Shown: positions 19,595-28,028, numbered from the stretch's first letter. The stretch: DNA of 64,000 nt from JAAFHB01 sp038236995 (GCA_038236995.1 JBBRZE010000015.1:12369-76368), one strand, 5' to 3'. Program-made: numbers and translations. The notes: a model not told the origin generated them from the letters alone.

Positions 19595-19626
19595 ATGCGG
19601 GAGATGGTGCAAACATTTTCCCGCAT
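19595..19626. other. hairpin in the FecR-susC gap
   Basis: Inverted repeat ATGCGGGA/TCCCGCAT in the 105-base gap. On the minus strand it is not followed by a T run, so it is a weak terminator or an mRNA-processing hairpin. It would allow different expression of the regulators and the transporter. Confidence 0.45.
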
Positions 19627-19646
19627 TTTCTTTTAAGCCACATTTG

Positions 19647-20813
19647 TTATTTGATCGTAATCTTTTTGTTTTCTATAATGAACTTCATTTCATTTGTTTT
19701 ACTTATCTTTTTCAGTACATCACCAAAATCAGAATAGCGCTGAAGATTTCCTGTAAACCGGATATTTTTGAGAGGTTCGCGGTCAAAAACCACTTCAACG
19801 TTGTACCATTTTGATAAGGTATTCATGATTTCACCCAGATTCTGATCGTTGAATACAAACCTTCCCTCTTTCCATGCGATAAATTGATAAGGATCAACTT
19901 CTGTTTTAGAGATAGTCCGATCTGCATTATTGATCTTGCTTTGTTCGTTTGGCTTCAGCGTTTGTTTTATTTCCGGCTTATTTCTGAAGAAGACTTCGAC
20001 ACTCCCTTTAAGCAGCGTGGTATATATAAATTGTTCTTCTTTATAGGACGAGATATTGAATTCGGTTCCCAGAACTTTGATTATCTGCTCACCTGATTCG
20101 ACCAGGAAAGGTTTTTTTTCGTTCCTTGCTACTTCAAAAAATGCTTCCCCTGTAAGCTCAACTCTTCGTTCATTGCCGTCAAATTGAACCGGGTAACGCA
20201 ACACAGTTTCCGAATTGAGCCATACTTTTGTCCCGTCAGCCAATTGCAGGAAGAACTCTCCTCCTCGCGGGATGCTTAAAGTGTTATACACGGTTTTACC
20301 TTGTGCGCTTTCTTTTTCAGTGTATTCCAGTTTGGCCCCTTCACTCTTAATTTGAGCTCCGCCATCGTTCAGTACGAGATTTTTCGATGTTGTGAGATTG
20401 TGAACAGATCCGTCATTAAGGATTAAGGTCGCCTGATTGGAACCGGGCCTGATGAGTTCCCCTTTATTTTTTGCAAGGGGTATAACACCGGTTTTGTTGG
20501 TGGGGAGTAAAAATGTAGCAATCAGGAAAATTGCCGCCGCAGCAGCCGATAAGGAGATGATCCAGACTGATTTAAAACGACGTCTGGACAGGCTTTTATG
20601 ATTTAATGCTTCCCATGCCTGATTCGTTGCAGTTTCAGGATCGGTGAAATCTGAACCATGCCGGTAATAATGCAAAGCTTTGTCCATGTATTGCTGATGC
20701 AAAGGACTTTCATTCAACCATTGTGAAATGAACAGCTCCTCCTTTTCAGTCAAAGTATGGTTGATTTTCTTCCAGATGATCTCGAAATCAATTATCGTTT
20801 GGTCCTTGGGCAT
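19647..20813 (-). CDS. FecR family anti-sigma factor
   Basis: 388 residues. The short cytoplasmic N-terminal domain that would bind the sigma factor covers about residues 1-80. One membrane segment follows (about 83-103, IISLSAAAAAIFLIATFLL), then a periplasmic FecR domain (about 185-285, with PRGGEFFLQLADGTKVWLN and ELTGEAFFEV). A C-terminal DUF4974 domain (from about 315, RFVFNDQNLGEIMNTLSKWYNVEV) ends the protein. It would receive the signal from the STN domain of the SusC protein and release the ECF sigma factor encoded upstream. The gap to the sigma gene is 144 bases. Confidence 0.95.
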   Translation of the reverse strand: MPKDQTIIDFEIIWKKINHTLTEKEELFISQWLNESPLHQQYMDKALHYYRHGSDFTDPETATNQAWEALNHKSLSRRRFKSVWIISLSAAAAAIFLIATFLLPTNKTGVIPLAKNKGELIRPGSNQATLILNDGSVHNLTTSKNLVLNDGGAQIKSEGAKLEYTEKESAQGKTVYNTLSIPRGGEFFLQLADGTKVWLNSETVLRYPVQFDGNERRVELTGEAFFEVARNEKKPFLVESGEQIIKVLGTEFNISSYKEEQFIYTTLLKGSVEVFFRNKPEIKQTLKPNEQSKINNADRTISKTEVDPYQFIAWKEGRFVFNDQNLGEIMNTLSKWYNVEVVFDREPLKNIRFTGNLQRYSDFGDVLKKISKTNEMKFIIENKKITIK

Positions 20814-20957
20814 TAATTGTCTGATTTGATTTCAAGACACACAGGGTGTGAAAAAGGGTGACAACTTGGATAAAAAAAAGTGAAGAATGAAGAATTTAAA
20901 AAATGAAAAGGGCAACCTGAACTTTTTCGATGTTGATGAAAGAAGCTGTTGGGAGTA

Positions 20958-21512
20958 CTAAAAGAAAAAATTAAGCGAAGTGGTTTCAGTTAGTAACTTT
21001 CGCAGTTTACCTTTCGCCCGGAGTAATTGAGTTTTTACAGTATTCTCAGTGATTTGATGGATTTGTGCAATTTCACTGATCTTTTTACCTTCCAGATATT
21101 TCAATTTAAAGATTTTAGCCATTTGTTCAGGTAATTGTGATATGGCTGCGTTGATATGTATGATAATTTCCGGATCCTGTAATCCCGAATAGTCCTCCAG
21201 GTTCATTAATCCTTCAAGGTAAAGCAGATTATGCCGGTCGCGGATATTAAGATCGCGCAGATGATTAAGGCATCGGTTCTTAACAGAATGAAAGAAGTAG
21301 GATTTTACAGATAGTTCGAGGCTGATCTTATCCGCATTTTCCCAAAAATAGATAAAGAGGTTCTGAACAATATCTTCACACTCCTGTTTATCAAATAAAT
21401 ATCCTTCAGCAAATCGAACCAGCTGTGGATAATAATTACTGAACAATGCCTCGTAAACTTTCAGATTACGATTTTTTATTTCATTGAATAGTATTTTATC
21501 CTCAATTAGCAT
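20958..21512 (-). CDS. ECF-type RNA polymerase sigma-70 factor
   Basis: 184 residues. Region 2 is visible at about 23-95 (ALFSNYYPQLVRFAEGYLFDKQECEDIVQNLFIYFWE). Region 4, with a helix-turn-helix, is at about 125-178 (LPEQMAKIFKLKYLEGKKISEIA). This is the group found with FecR and SusC/SusD in Bacteroidota. It is the first gene of the sigma-FecR-SusC-SusD series and should drive expression of the transporter when released from the FecR protein. Confidence 0.95.
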   Translation of the reverse strand: MLIEDKILFNEIKNRNLKVYEALFSNYYPQLVRFAEGYLFDKQECEDIVQNLFIYFWENADKISLELSVKSYFFHSVKNRCLNHLRDLNIRDRHNLLYLEGLMNLEDYSGLQDPEIIIHINAAISQLPEQMAKIFKLKYLEGKKISEIAQIHQITENTVKTQLLRAKGKLRKLLTETTSLNFFF

Positions 21513-21530
21513 AAAGACAAGGAATCTTTA

Positions 21531-21583
21531 ACCTGATTTTTGATCAGGTAAAGTAACGGCTTTTTTAGTTAGAAAATACTAAC
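21531..21583 (-). promoter_or_regulatory. two small palindromes upstream of the ECF sigma gene
   Basis: ACCTGAT/ATCAGGT (21531-21549) and GTTAG/CTAAC (21568-21583) lie within 75 bases of the start codon. They could be operator sites or leader hairpins. No -7 box was clear on this strand. Confidence 0.35.
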
Positions 21584-21615
21584 AATTAATTTAATAAAAA
21601 CAGGTGTTATTTACC

Positions 21616-21649
21616 CATGCAAAAGCCCGGGTAACCGGGCTTTTGCATG
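21616..21649 (-). terminator. terminator of the cytochrome bd operon
   Basis: Fifteen-base perfect arms CATGCAAAAGCCCGG/CCGGGCTTTTGCATG around a GTAA loop. It closes the cydABX-like transcript 26 bases after the small ORF and is near symmetric. Confidence 0.85.
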
Positions 21650-21674
21650 CTTATTGTTTCGTCCTGAATAAAGT

Positions 21675-21788
21675 TTATTCTTCCAGCTCTTTTTCGTACC
21701 GTTTCACGGCCCAGGTGACAGCCAGATAGCTGATGTAAATCAGTGCCGGCCAGCAAAGCAACCATAATATCTGAATGAAATAATTCAT
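21675..21788 (-). CDS. 37-residue single-span membrane protein, CydX-like
   Basis: The start ATG (complement of 21786-21788) lies 18 bases after the cydB stop, and TAA is at 21675-21677. The peptide starts MNYFIQILWLLCWPALIYIS, has one hydrophobic span (about residues 3-25) and ends with a charged tail (KRYEKELEE). That is the layout of CydX/YnhF-type small subunits of bd oxidase: short, N-terminal membrane helix, charged C-terminus, immediately after cydB. A terminator follows directly. The sequence is not clearly homologous to E. coli CydX by eye, so the role rests on context and shape. Confidence 0.72.
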   Translation of the reverse strand: MNYFIQILWLLCWPALIYISYLAVTWAVKRYEKELEE

Positions 21789-21806
21789 AATTTACTGTTT
21801 TAAAGG

Positions 21807-22943
21807 TTAATAAATATGCCCTTCGGTTTTACCGGTCACTTCTTCTTCAGTTATTTTCTTCACATTAATTGCTTTCCATGCATACCAGATATAGGCAGCA
21901 ACAAACGGAACGGCCAGCGATACATAGCTCATTGTCTTTAGTGTGTACATCGATGATGAGCTGTTCACAATATTCAGCGATGACTGCAAATCGTAATTAG
22001 AAGGATAATAGCAGGTATTATTAAAACCGGCAATCAGGAAAAGATTAAAAACTACCAAAATAGTTCCTCCTCCTGTCCACCAGATCCCTTTGGTGTTATC
22101 CTTTATCACCGATGAGATAATTCCCCATAAAACAGCCAGCACACCTACCAGGAATAGGATCAATACCACCGGCATCTGAATCAGATTCGTGAAATATTTA
22201 AAAGGTTCCATCGAAACGACCATTGTTTCCGGGTTATAGGCGTAGCCCTCTTTTAATAAAAGCCGGATCACAAAGAATAAAAAGAAGATCAAAAAAGGAA
22301 TGGTATTGTAAATCAAATGTTTCTTCGCCCGGGCAAATAAAATGTCATTACCGATTGAATTCATAAAGTAAAGAAGACCTTGTATCCTAGCAAGAAAAAA
22401 TACCGCCAAACCAAGTGCAACATTGTTAATATTTAAAACTGCTTCGAGCCCTCTGGCAGGATGGTGCCAGGCCGATGCGTTCATACTGCTGATTGAAAAC
22501 TCGGAACCCGTAAAAAAGGTGCCAACCACAACTCCGATCAGGATGGGCCCCAATAGTCCGTTCGCAAAAAGAAAGGCGTCAAAGGTTTTTTGACCCAGGA
22601 AGTTCTTAGGCTTGCTTCTGTATTCATATGAAACGGCTTGTATGATAAAGCAAAAGAGTAAAGCCATCCAGGCCCAGTAAGCGCCGCCAAAGCTTGTTGA
22701 ATAGAACAACGGGAAGGAGGCAAAAAAAGCGCCGCCAAAAGTAACTAGTGTTGTAAACGTAAATTCCCATTTGCGTCCAAGGGCATTCAGCATCATTGTC
22801 CTTTCGTTCTTGCTTTTCCCTATCTCGTAAATCAGTGACTGTCCGCCCTGCACAAATAACAGAAAAACCAATAAAGCAGCTAATAGTGAAATAATTGCCC
22901 ACCAGTAGTGTTGGAGGGTTAAATGTGTTAATTGTTCAAACAT
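21807..22943 (-). CDS. cydB: cytochrome bd ubiquinol oxidase subunit II
   Basis: 378 residues with about nine membrane spans. It is the structural partner of CydA in the high-affinity bd-type quinol oxidase of the cytoplasmic membrane. The N-terminal half has WWAIISLLAALLVFLLFVQGGQ and the GRKWEFTFTTLVTFGGAFFASFP block typical of Bacteroidota CydB. It starts 2 bases after the cydA stop, so it is in the same transcript. No reading-frame defect was seen. Confidence 0.96.
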   Translation of the reverse strand: MFEQLTHLTLQHYWWAIISLLAALLVFLLFVQGGQSLIYEIGKSKNERTMMLNALGRKWEFTFTTLVTFGGAFFASFPLFYSTSFGGAYWAWMALLFCFIIQAVSYEYRSKPKNFLGQKTFDAFLFANGLLGPILIGVVVGTFFTGSEFSISSMNASAWHHPARGLEAVLNINNVALGLAVFFLARIQGLLYFMNSIGNDILFARAKKHLIYNTIPFLIFFLFFVIRLLLKEGYAYNPETMVVSMEPFKYFTNLIQMPVVLILFLVGVLAVLWGIISSVIKDNTKGIWWTGGGTILVVFNLFLIAGFNNTCYYPSNYDLQSSLNIVNSSSSMYTLKTMSYVSLAVPFVAAYIWYAWKAINVKKITEEEVTGKTEGHIY

Positions 22944-22945
22944 GA

Positions 22946-24511
22946 TCAGTGTCCTCCGTCTTTAGGTCCAATTTTAATTTGTGTAGTCATTATTTTCACT
23001 TCGGCAATAAGCAATATGGTGAAAACAAGTGCAAAAAGCCAGAATGTAACGATCACTGAACCGGCAGAAATACTCGAAACGGCCGCTACAGTCGGTAGCA
23101 AATCCTGTACAACCCAAGGCTGTCGTCCCACTTCGGCTACGGTCCAGCCTGCCATTTGTGCGATATAGACCAGTGGAATAGTGAGAATGGCAATCTTCAG
23201 AAACAGTCGTTGTCGGGCGATTTCATTGTTCACAACAAAATAGATGGATAGTATAAAAAACAGCAAAAACCAACTTCCCAATATTACCATAATATGGAAA
23301 CTATAAAAAACAAGCGGAATGCTCGGAATTGTATCGTTTGCGTTTTTTAAAAATCCATATCCGAAATATTTGAAGTAATTCTCCTGAAAATCTTTTGACA
23401 TGAATTTCTCCTTCATTTGTAAGGCTTCATCTTTCCGACCTTCTTTCAATGCATTTTTATAGTTGCGAAGGGTTTCGATGGCCATTTTACCCCTCGATAT
23501 TTTGTCAGTAGTCGCAAGAATTCCCTCTTTTTCGTTTCCATTGAGCAAATCTTTTACTCCGGGGACAAATGCATTGACATCGAGGTGGATCATATAGGAT
23601 AAGGCATTGGGGATTTCGATTTTAAATAGAAAATCGTGAAGCTTATCATTCTCAGGATCGGTTTTTGTCGGGGAGAAAATTCCGAAAGCGACAAGTCCAA
23701 CACCATTTTTCCCCTGGTAGAGTCCTTCCATTGCCGCAAGTTTCATTGGTTGTTTCTGAGCAACAAGTTTGGCTGATCCATCACCGGTTGTGATCAGGAA
23801 CAGAGAGCTTAAAAACCCAAATATGGCAGCCACGAGAATGCTCTTTTTCGCAAATGGCACTTCTCTTTTTTTCAGCAGAAACCAGGCCGAAATCCCGATA
23901 ATGAAAACGCCCGCCAAAACAAATCCCGAAGTGATTGTATGAAGAAATTTATTAATTGCCATAGGAGAGAGAAAGACTTCCCAGAAATTAACCATCTCGT
24001 TTCGGGCGGTATCGGGATTAAATTGCATCCCGACTGGGTTTTGCATCCATGCATTGGCCACCAGAATCCACAATGCCGACAAGTTGGCACCGATAGCGGT
24101 CAGCCAAGTAGAAACAAGATGAAACCGTTTGCTTACTTTATCCCATCCAAAAAACATCACAGCAATAAAGGTTGACTCCATAAAAAATGCCATGATCCCT
24201 TCGATTGCAAGGGGTGCCCCGAAAATATCGCCAACGAACCATGAATAATAGGACCAGTTCGTCCCAAATTGAAATTCAAGAATAATGCCGGTTGCAACTC
24301 CAATCGCGAAATTAATACCGAAGACCTTCATCCAGAATCTGGTGATTTTTTTCCATTCCGGGTCGCCAGTTTTGTAATAAATGGTCTCCATGATGGCCAG
24401 AATGAATGTAATCCCAAGGGTAAGGGGCACAAATAGCCAATGATACAGTGCAGTAAGTGCAAACTGTCCCCTCGACCAATCGATCAGGGACAGATCAACG
24501 ATTTCGTTCAT
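22946..24511 (-). CDS. cydA: cytochrome bd ubiquinol oxidase subunit I
   Basis: 521 residues; binds haems b558, b595 and d and oxidises quinol at low oxygen. It begins WSRGQFALTALYHWLFVPLTLG, which holds the haem-ligand His of the first span. It contains the EGIMAFFMEST and FQFGTNWSYYSWFVGDIFGAPLA blocks and the GRQPW signature near the C-terminus. The roughly 120-residue soluble region around 270-390 (Q-loop side) is charged and helical, a feature of Bacteroidota CydA. It is in an operon with DUF4492 six bases upstream and cydB two bases downstream. Confidence 0.97.
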   Translation of the reverse strand: MNEIVDLSLIDWSRGQFALTALYHWLFVPLTLGITFILAIMETIYYKTGDPEWKKITRFWMKVFGINFAIGVATGIILEFQFGTNWSYYSWFVGDIFGAPLAIEGIMAFFMESTFIAVMFFGWDKVSKRFHLVSTWLTAIGANLSALWILVANAWMQNPVGMQFNPDTARNEMVNFWEVFLSPMAINKFLHTITSGFVLAGVFIIGISAWFLLKKREVPFAKKSILVAAIFGFLSSLFLITTGDGSAKLVAQKQPMKLAAMEGLYQGKNGVGLVAFGIFSPTKTDPENDKLHDFLFKIEIPNALSYMIHLDVNAFVPGVKDLLNGNEKEGILATTDKISRGKMAIETLRNYKNALKEGRKDEALQMKEKFMSKDFQENYFKYFGYGFLKNANDTIPSIPLVFYSFHIMVILGSWFLLFFILSIYFVVNNEIARQRLFLKIAILTIPLVYIAQMAGWTVAEVGRQPWVVQDLLPTVAAVSSISAGSVIVTFWLFALVFTILLIAEVKIMTTQIKIGPKDGGH

Positions 24512-24517
24512 AACTGA

Positions 24518-24721
24518 TTATTTTGATTTTAAAAAATTTTCAATAACATGTTCTCCACGATCCTTGTCGTTACTAAAGTTCTTTTTCAGCAAGTTGGGAA
24601 AGAAGAAAAGCTTCAGGACGAAAAAGAGAATGAACAGTTTGATCAGGATGATGGCCCATAAGGTTCTTCCTAGGGTCATTTCTTTAAAACCACTTATGTA
24701 GAATTGTACAATTTTCTTCAT
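24518..24721 (-). CDS. DUF4492 domain protein, bd-oxidase associated
   Basis: 67 residues with one long membrane span (about 20-42, LWAIILIKLFILFFVLKLFFFP) and a charged C-terminal tail. DUF4492 proteins are typically encoded just before cydA in Bacteroidota and Campylobacterota. The first gene of this operon fits that position, with six bases to cydA. The role is unknown; assembly of the oxidase or a small extra subunit is the usual guess. Confidence 0.8.
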   Translation of the reverse strand: MKKIVQFYISGFKEMTLGRTLWAIILIKLFILFFVLKLFFFPNLLKKNFSNDKDRGEHVIENFLKSK

Positions 24722-25217
24722 CTTTCGTCCAGTTAATCAATACAATGCTGCACAATTTAATATTTTTTTGTATTGTTTATCTTTTATTTCGAAAAACTTT
24801 AATTCCCTGTTGATAAATTTTTTCGGGTGATCAATGCCAACACACTTAAGCCAAATCCGATATCCAAATGCTTTTCATCAATGAACATTTCTTAGTTACA
24901 AGTTGTTCAATAGTTGCATTTATAATTAATGAAAATCGGGTTTGAAGGTCAGCCTTTCCCGTATTGTTTGATCATATCATTTTTATTGAATTATGATTTT
25001 GATATTCAAACATATAATAATATTTTAAGAAATGCAACTATTTATATCACAGTTTAAATTTAAGTTTAGGAAAGTTGGGACGTAATTTGAAAATTATTTG
25101 TAGTTTTAGCCGAATCCATTGATTCAATAAACCTTCATCTTTTATTACCGATCCTTTCAGGATACTTGCGGATCAAACTGTGGTTTTTGTATAATATTAT
25201 TAACAAATTTATTCAAA
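24722..25217. promoter_or_regulatory. shared regulatory gap between the bd and caa3 operons
   Basis: 496 very AT-rich bases between two divergent respiratory operons; both promoters must lie here. I see no convincing TAnnTTTG box on either strand, although TAGTTTTAG at 25101 is a weak match for the rightward operon. TTTGATCATATCA at about 24967 has a partial FNR/CRP-like half-site. A 13-base inverted repeat is listed separately. Confidence 0.55.
24909..25042. repeat. 13-bp inverted repeat enclosing 108 bases
   Basis: AATAGTTGCATTT (24909-24921) and its exact complement AAATGCAACTATT (25030-25042). Total span 134 bases. The interior has no ORF and no clear target-site duplication flanks it. 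It could be a MITE-like remnant, paired regulator sites, or part of a folded leader. Confidence 0.6.
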
Positions 25218-25577
25218 ATGAGATACTTAATTGTTATTTGCTTATTTCTGGCATTTGGTTGTAACAATGCAGGCAATAAAAAAAGTGCAACTGAAGTAAA
25301 GATGCCGGTTGAGGTGTCAAGCGTGAAAACTGTCGCTGTTGAATTCGCAATCAAGGGGATGACATGTACTGGCTGTGAACAGACCATTCAGTCCGGAATT
25401 AGCAGTCTTAAAGGGGTGAAGCAGGTAAAGGCTAACTTTAAGGATGGTAAAGCATTTGTCGAATTTATGCCGGACATTGCGGATACTGTCCAGATGAAAG
25501 AAAAGATCGTCGCTTCCGGATATGCTGTTGCCGCCATTAAATCAATTCCGCTCGATAGCCTTCGCGCCAAGCTTTAA
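25218..25577 (+). CDS. heavy-metal-associated (HMA) domain lipoprotein
   Basis: 119 residues. The short lipoprotein signal peptide has Cys15 (LFLAFGC). A linker to about residue 38 leads to one HMA domain with the metal-binding motif GMTCTGC (Cys50, Cys53). It would bind a soft metal, most likely Cu(I), on the periplasmic face of a membrane. As the first gene of an operon that encodes SCO and a copper oxidase, a copper-delivery role for CuA or CuB is plausible. Mercury binding is the other known use of this fold, but no mer genes are nearby. Confidence 0.85.
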   Translation: MRYLIVICLFLAFGCNNAGNKKSATEVKMPVEVSSVKTVAVEFAIKGMTCTGCEQTIQSGISSLKGVKQVKANFKDGKAFVEFMPDIADTVQMKEKIVASGYAVAAIKSIPLDSLRAKL

Positions 25578-25599
25578 ACTAACAGGTCAAATACTATTT

Positions 25600-26568
25600 A
25601 TGAGTAATAGCACTAATATTAACCACGATAGCGCAAACAACGGCGGCGAAAATAAAAATTCAAGGCGTAAATTTTTCAAAAATTTCGGATTGATTGGAGC
25701 TGTCGCTGCTGCTGGCGGTGCAGCGATGTATTCGGGACACGAATACGAGGTTTCAAAACCAAATCACGATTTAATAAAGGTACTGACTGCCGATAATCGC
25801 CTTGTTGAAGTTCCTCGCGATCAGATTAAGGATATTAAACTGGACGTAACAGAGTTACAAAGGCAGGGCCGCGAAGGATTAAAAGGACACCGGTTTGTAA
25901 TGGTTATCGATCTTTCGAAATGCAGGAATGCCCGAAAGTGTATTTCTGCTTGCCAGGGGGCTCACCATTTGCGCCCATATGAATACCATATCAATACGCT
26001 GGTAATGCAGGAGTCGCCTGAAACTGCACCTTATTATATGCCTAAGCCGTGTCAGCATTGCGATAATCCACCTTGTGTGTCCGTTTGTCCGGTGAACGCA
26101 ACGTTTAAACGGCAGGATGGGATCGTCTTAATTGATAATGAGCGATGTATTGGTTGTCGCTTTTGTATTGCAGCCTGTCCGTATTCAGCCCGTTTATTCC
26201 ATTGGGAAGAGCCGGTAAAGGCTAAAACTGATAATGGGTTGCCTTATAATATTGAACTCAATGTACCTCAGAGGAAGGGGACAGTTACAAAATGTTTGTT
26301 TAGTGCTGACCGGCTTCGTGAAGGCAAATTGCCTTATTGCGTATCGGCTTGTCCCAATGGTGTGTATTATTTTGGTGACGAGAACCAGGATGCCGTAACA
26401 AATGGTACCACCAAAGAGACGCACCGTCTGAGTGAACTGCTTCGTGTAAATGCCGGTTATCAACTTATGCCTGAGTTGGGAACTAAACCAAGGGTCTATT
26501 ATCTGCCACCAAAAAACAGGTTATTCGAGTTTAAAGATGACAGGGATCAAAACGTGGAAAAAATATAA
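25600..26568 (+). CDS. Tat-exported ferredoxin-like Fe-S subunit (PsrB/NrfC/HybA-like)
   Basis: 322 residues from ATG 25600; longer upstream frames would overlap the HMA gene. A twin-arginine signal SRRKFFK (21-27) precedes a hydrophobic stretch, so the folded protein is exported. Cysteine groups: I C108, C114, C118; II C151, C154, C159, C163; III C183, C186, C189, C193; IV C232, C247, C251. The usual second cysteine of groups I and IV is replaced by Ala111 and Ser235. Four clusters are normal for the family; here two have only three cysteine ligands. The NrfD-like gene is next, so the pair should form a periplasm-facing quinol-linked complex. Confidence 0.92.
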   Translation: MSNSTNINHDSANNGGENKNSRRKFFKNFGLIGAVAAAGGAAMYSGHEYEVSKPNHDLIKVLTADNRLVEVPRDQIKDIKLDVTELQRQGREGLKGHRFVMVIDLSKCRNARKCISACQGAHHLRPYEYHINTLVMQESPETAPYYMPKPCQHCDNPPCVSVCPVNATFKRQDGIVLIDNERCIGCRFCIAACPYSARLFHWEEPVKAKTDNGLPYNIELNVPQRKGTVTKCLFSADRLREGKLPYCVSACPNGVYYFGDENQDAVTNGTTKETHRLSELLRVNAGYQLMPELGTKPRVYYLPPKNRLFEFKDDRDQNVEKI

Positions 26569-26584
26569 TGTTAATTAAGCCTGT

Positions 26585-26613
26585 TGTGGAGACATACGGC
26601 CGTGCGCTCTACA
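26585..26613 (+). other. stem-loop between the Fe-S and NrfD-like genes
   Basis: Arms TGTGGAG/CTCTACA with one wobble and a GC-rich inner part (ACGGCCGT), in a 96-base gap. No T run follows, so it is more likely an mRNA stability or processing element than a terminator. Confidence 0.35.
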
Positions 26614-26664
26614 CACCAAATAATAAAATTAATACATTGATTTTTCAAAATAATAACCAAAACT

Positions 26665-28011
26665 ATGGCATCAGAAGTGAATACCGGTTTTTTGTTCGAT
26701 AAAAGACTCGATACAATTGCAACTGATATTTTAAGACCTGTAGGAATTTCGAAAGGATTTTTGATCTGGATGGGATTTCTAATCATCTCTCTTTCCGCAT
26801 GTATCTATGCGTATTACATTCAGTGGGATAAAGGTTTGATCGTGACTGGTCTGCGTGATTACGTGAGTTGGGGAATGTACATCGCCAACTTTATTTTCTT
26901 TGTAGCCACCAGTCTTGTCGGGATGTTGATCAGTTCGGTTTTGGGACTGATGGGATTTAAATGGGTGAAACCAATTGCCCGAATTTCTGAAATTATTGCG
27001 GTCGCATTTGCTGCCATTGCCGGTCTGGTAATTGTTTCCGATATGGGTCGTCCTGAACGGCTTCCCTATGTATTTATGTACGGCAGGATTCAGTCACCGA
27101 TCCTTTGGGATGTTACCGTTGTAACTACTTATATGGTTATTAGTATTTTGTTGTACTTTCTTCCGCTCATTCCGGATTTGGCAATTAGTAAGGGTCGGAT
27201 AGGGCATACCCCCAAATGGCTTCAGTCGACCTATGAATTATTATCGGTAAACTGGAATCATACTCCGAAGCAGTATAAAATACTTCTGAAATCGATCCGG
27301 ATTTTATTGATTATTATTATTCCGACGGCATTTGCCATACATACTGTAACATCCTGGTTACTGGCTGTGACATTGCGTCCTGGTTGGGATAGTTCGATTT
27401 TTGGACCTTACTTTCTTACCGGGGCATTTGTAGCAGGATCAGCTGCAGTTGTGATTATGATGTATTTTGCACGGACAAATTATAAACTTGACAAATACCT
27501 TACTCTTTACCATTTTGATATGATGGGTAAACTACTTGTACTTGTTTCACTTATTTATCTTTATTTCAATATCAACGAATACCTGGTGCCGGCCTTTAAA
27601 TTGAAAACTGCCGATGCTGTGCATCTTCATGATCTTTTTGTTGGAGAATATGCCCCTATGTTTTGGAGCGTTCAGCTTCTTGGACTTATTATCCCGATTA
27701 TCCTGCTATTATTCAAGTTCTTCAGAAAGCCATTTCCAATATTTCTCATTTCGGTTGTTGTGCTTGTGGCTGCATGGTTTAAAAGGTATATAATTGTAGT
27801 TCCTACTCAGGAAAATCCTTTTCTGCCCAAACAATTCGTCCCCCATGCATGGATGGTATATCAGCCAACTGTTATTGAAACAGCAATTACGATGGGTACC
27901 ATTCTGCTTGCTGTGATAATTATTACGATACTGTTTAAATTATTTCCCGTGATTTCAATTTGGGAAATGGCAGAGGAGGAAAATGAAAATGATCATAAAA
28001 CCCAGGAATAA
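26665..28011 (+). CDS. NrfD/PsrC/ActC-like quinol-interacting membrane protein
   Basis: 448 residues with about ten predicted membrane spans and short charged loops. Family-like blocks are VSWGMYIANFIFFVATSLVG in the second span, ARISEIIAVAFAAIAGL and SDMGRPERLPYVF. The length and the double-bundle layout fit the ten-span PsrC/ActC/HmcC group rather than eight-span NrfD. Such proteins bind quinol in the membrane and pass electrons to the Fe-S partner. It lies between the Fe-S gene and a cytochrome c gene, with 17 bases to the latter. Molybdopterin and multihaem subunits seen in related complexes are missing. Confidence 0.9.
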   Translation: MASEVNTGFLFDKRLDTIATDILRPVGISKGFLIWMGFLIISLSACIYAYYIQWDKGLIVTGLRDYVSWGMYIANFIFFVATSLVGMLISSVLGLMGFKWVKPIARISEIIAVAFAAIAGLVIVSDMGRPERLPYVFMYGRIQSPILWDVTVVTTYMVISILLYFLPLIPDLAISKGRIGHTPKWLQSTYELLSVNWNHTPKQYKILLKSIRILLIIIIPTAFAIHTVTSWLLAVTLRPGWDSSIFGPYFLTGAFVAGSAAVVIMMYFARTNYKLDKYLTLYHFDMMGKLLVLVSLIYLYFNINEYLVPAFKLKTADAVHLHDLFVGEYAPMFWSVQLLGLIIPIILLLFKFFRKPFPIFLISVVVLVAAWFKRYIIVVPTQENPFLPKQFVPHAWMVYQPTVIETAITMGTILLAVIIITILFKLFPVISIWEMAEEENENDHKTQE

Positions 28012-28028
28012 GATATAACCAAAAGCAT

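Noticed and set aside
25522..25599. ATG at 25522 as the start of the Fe-S protein.
   Set aside because: It overlaps the HMA gene and would bury the twin-arginine signal; ATG 25600 gives a normal Tat leader.
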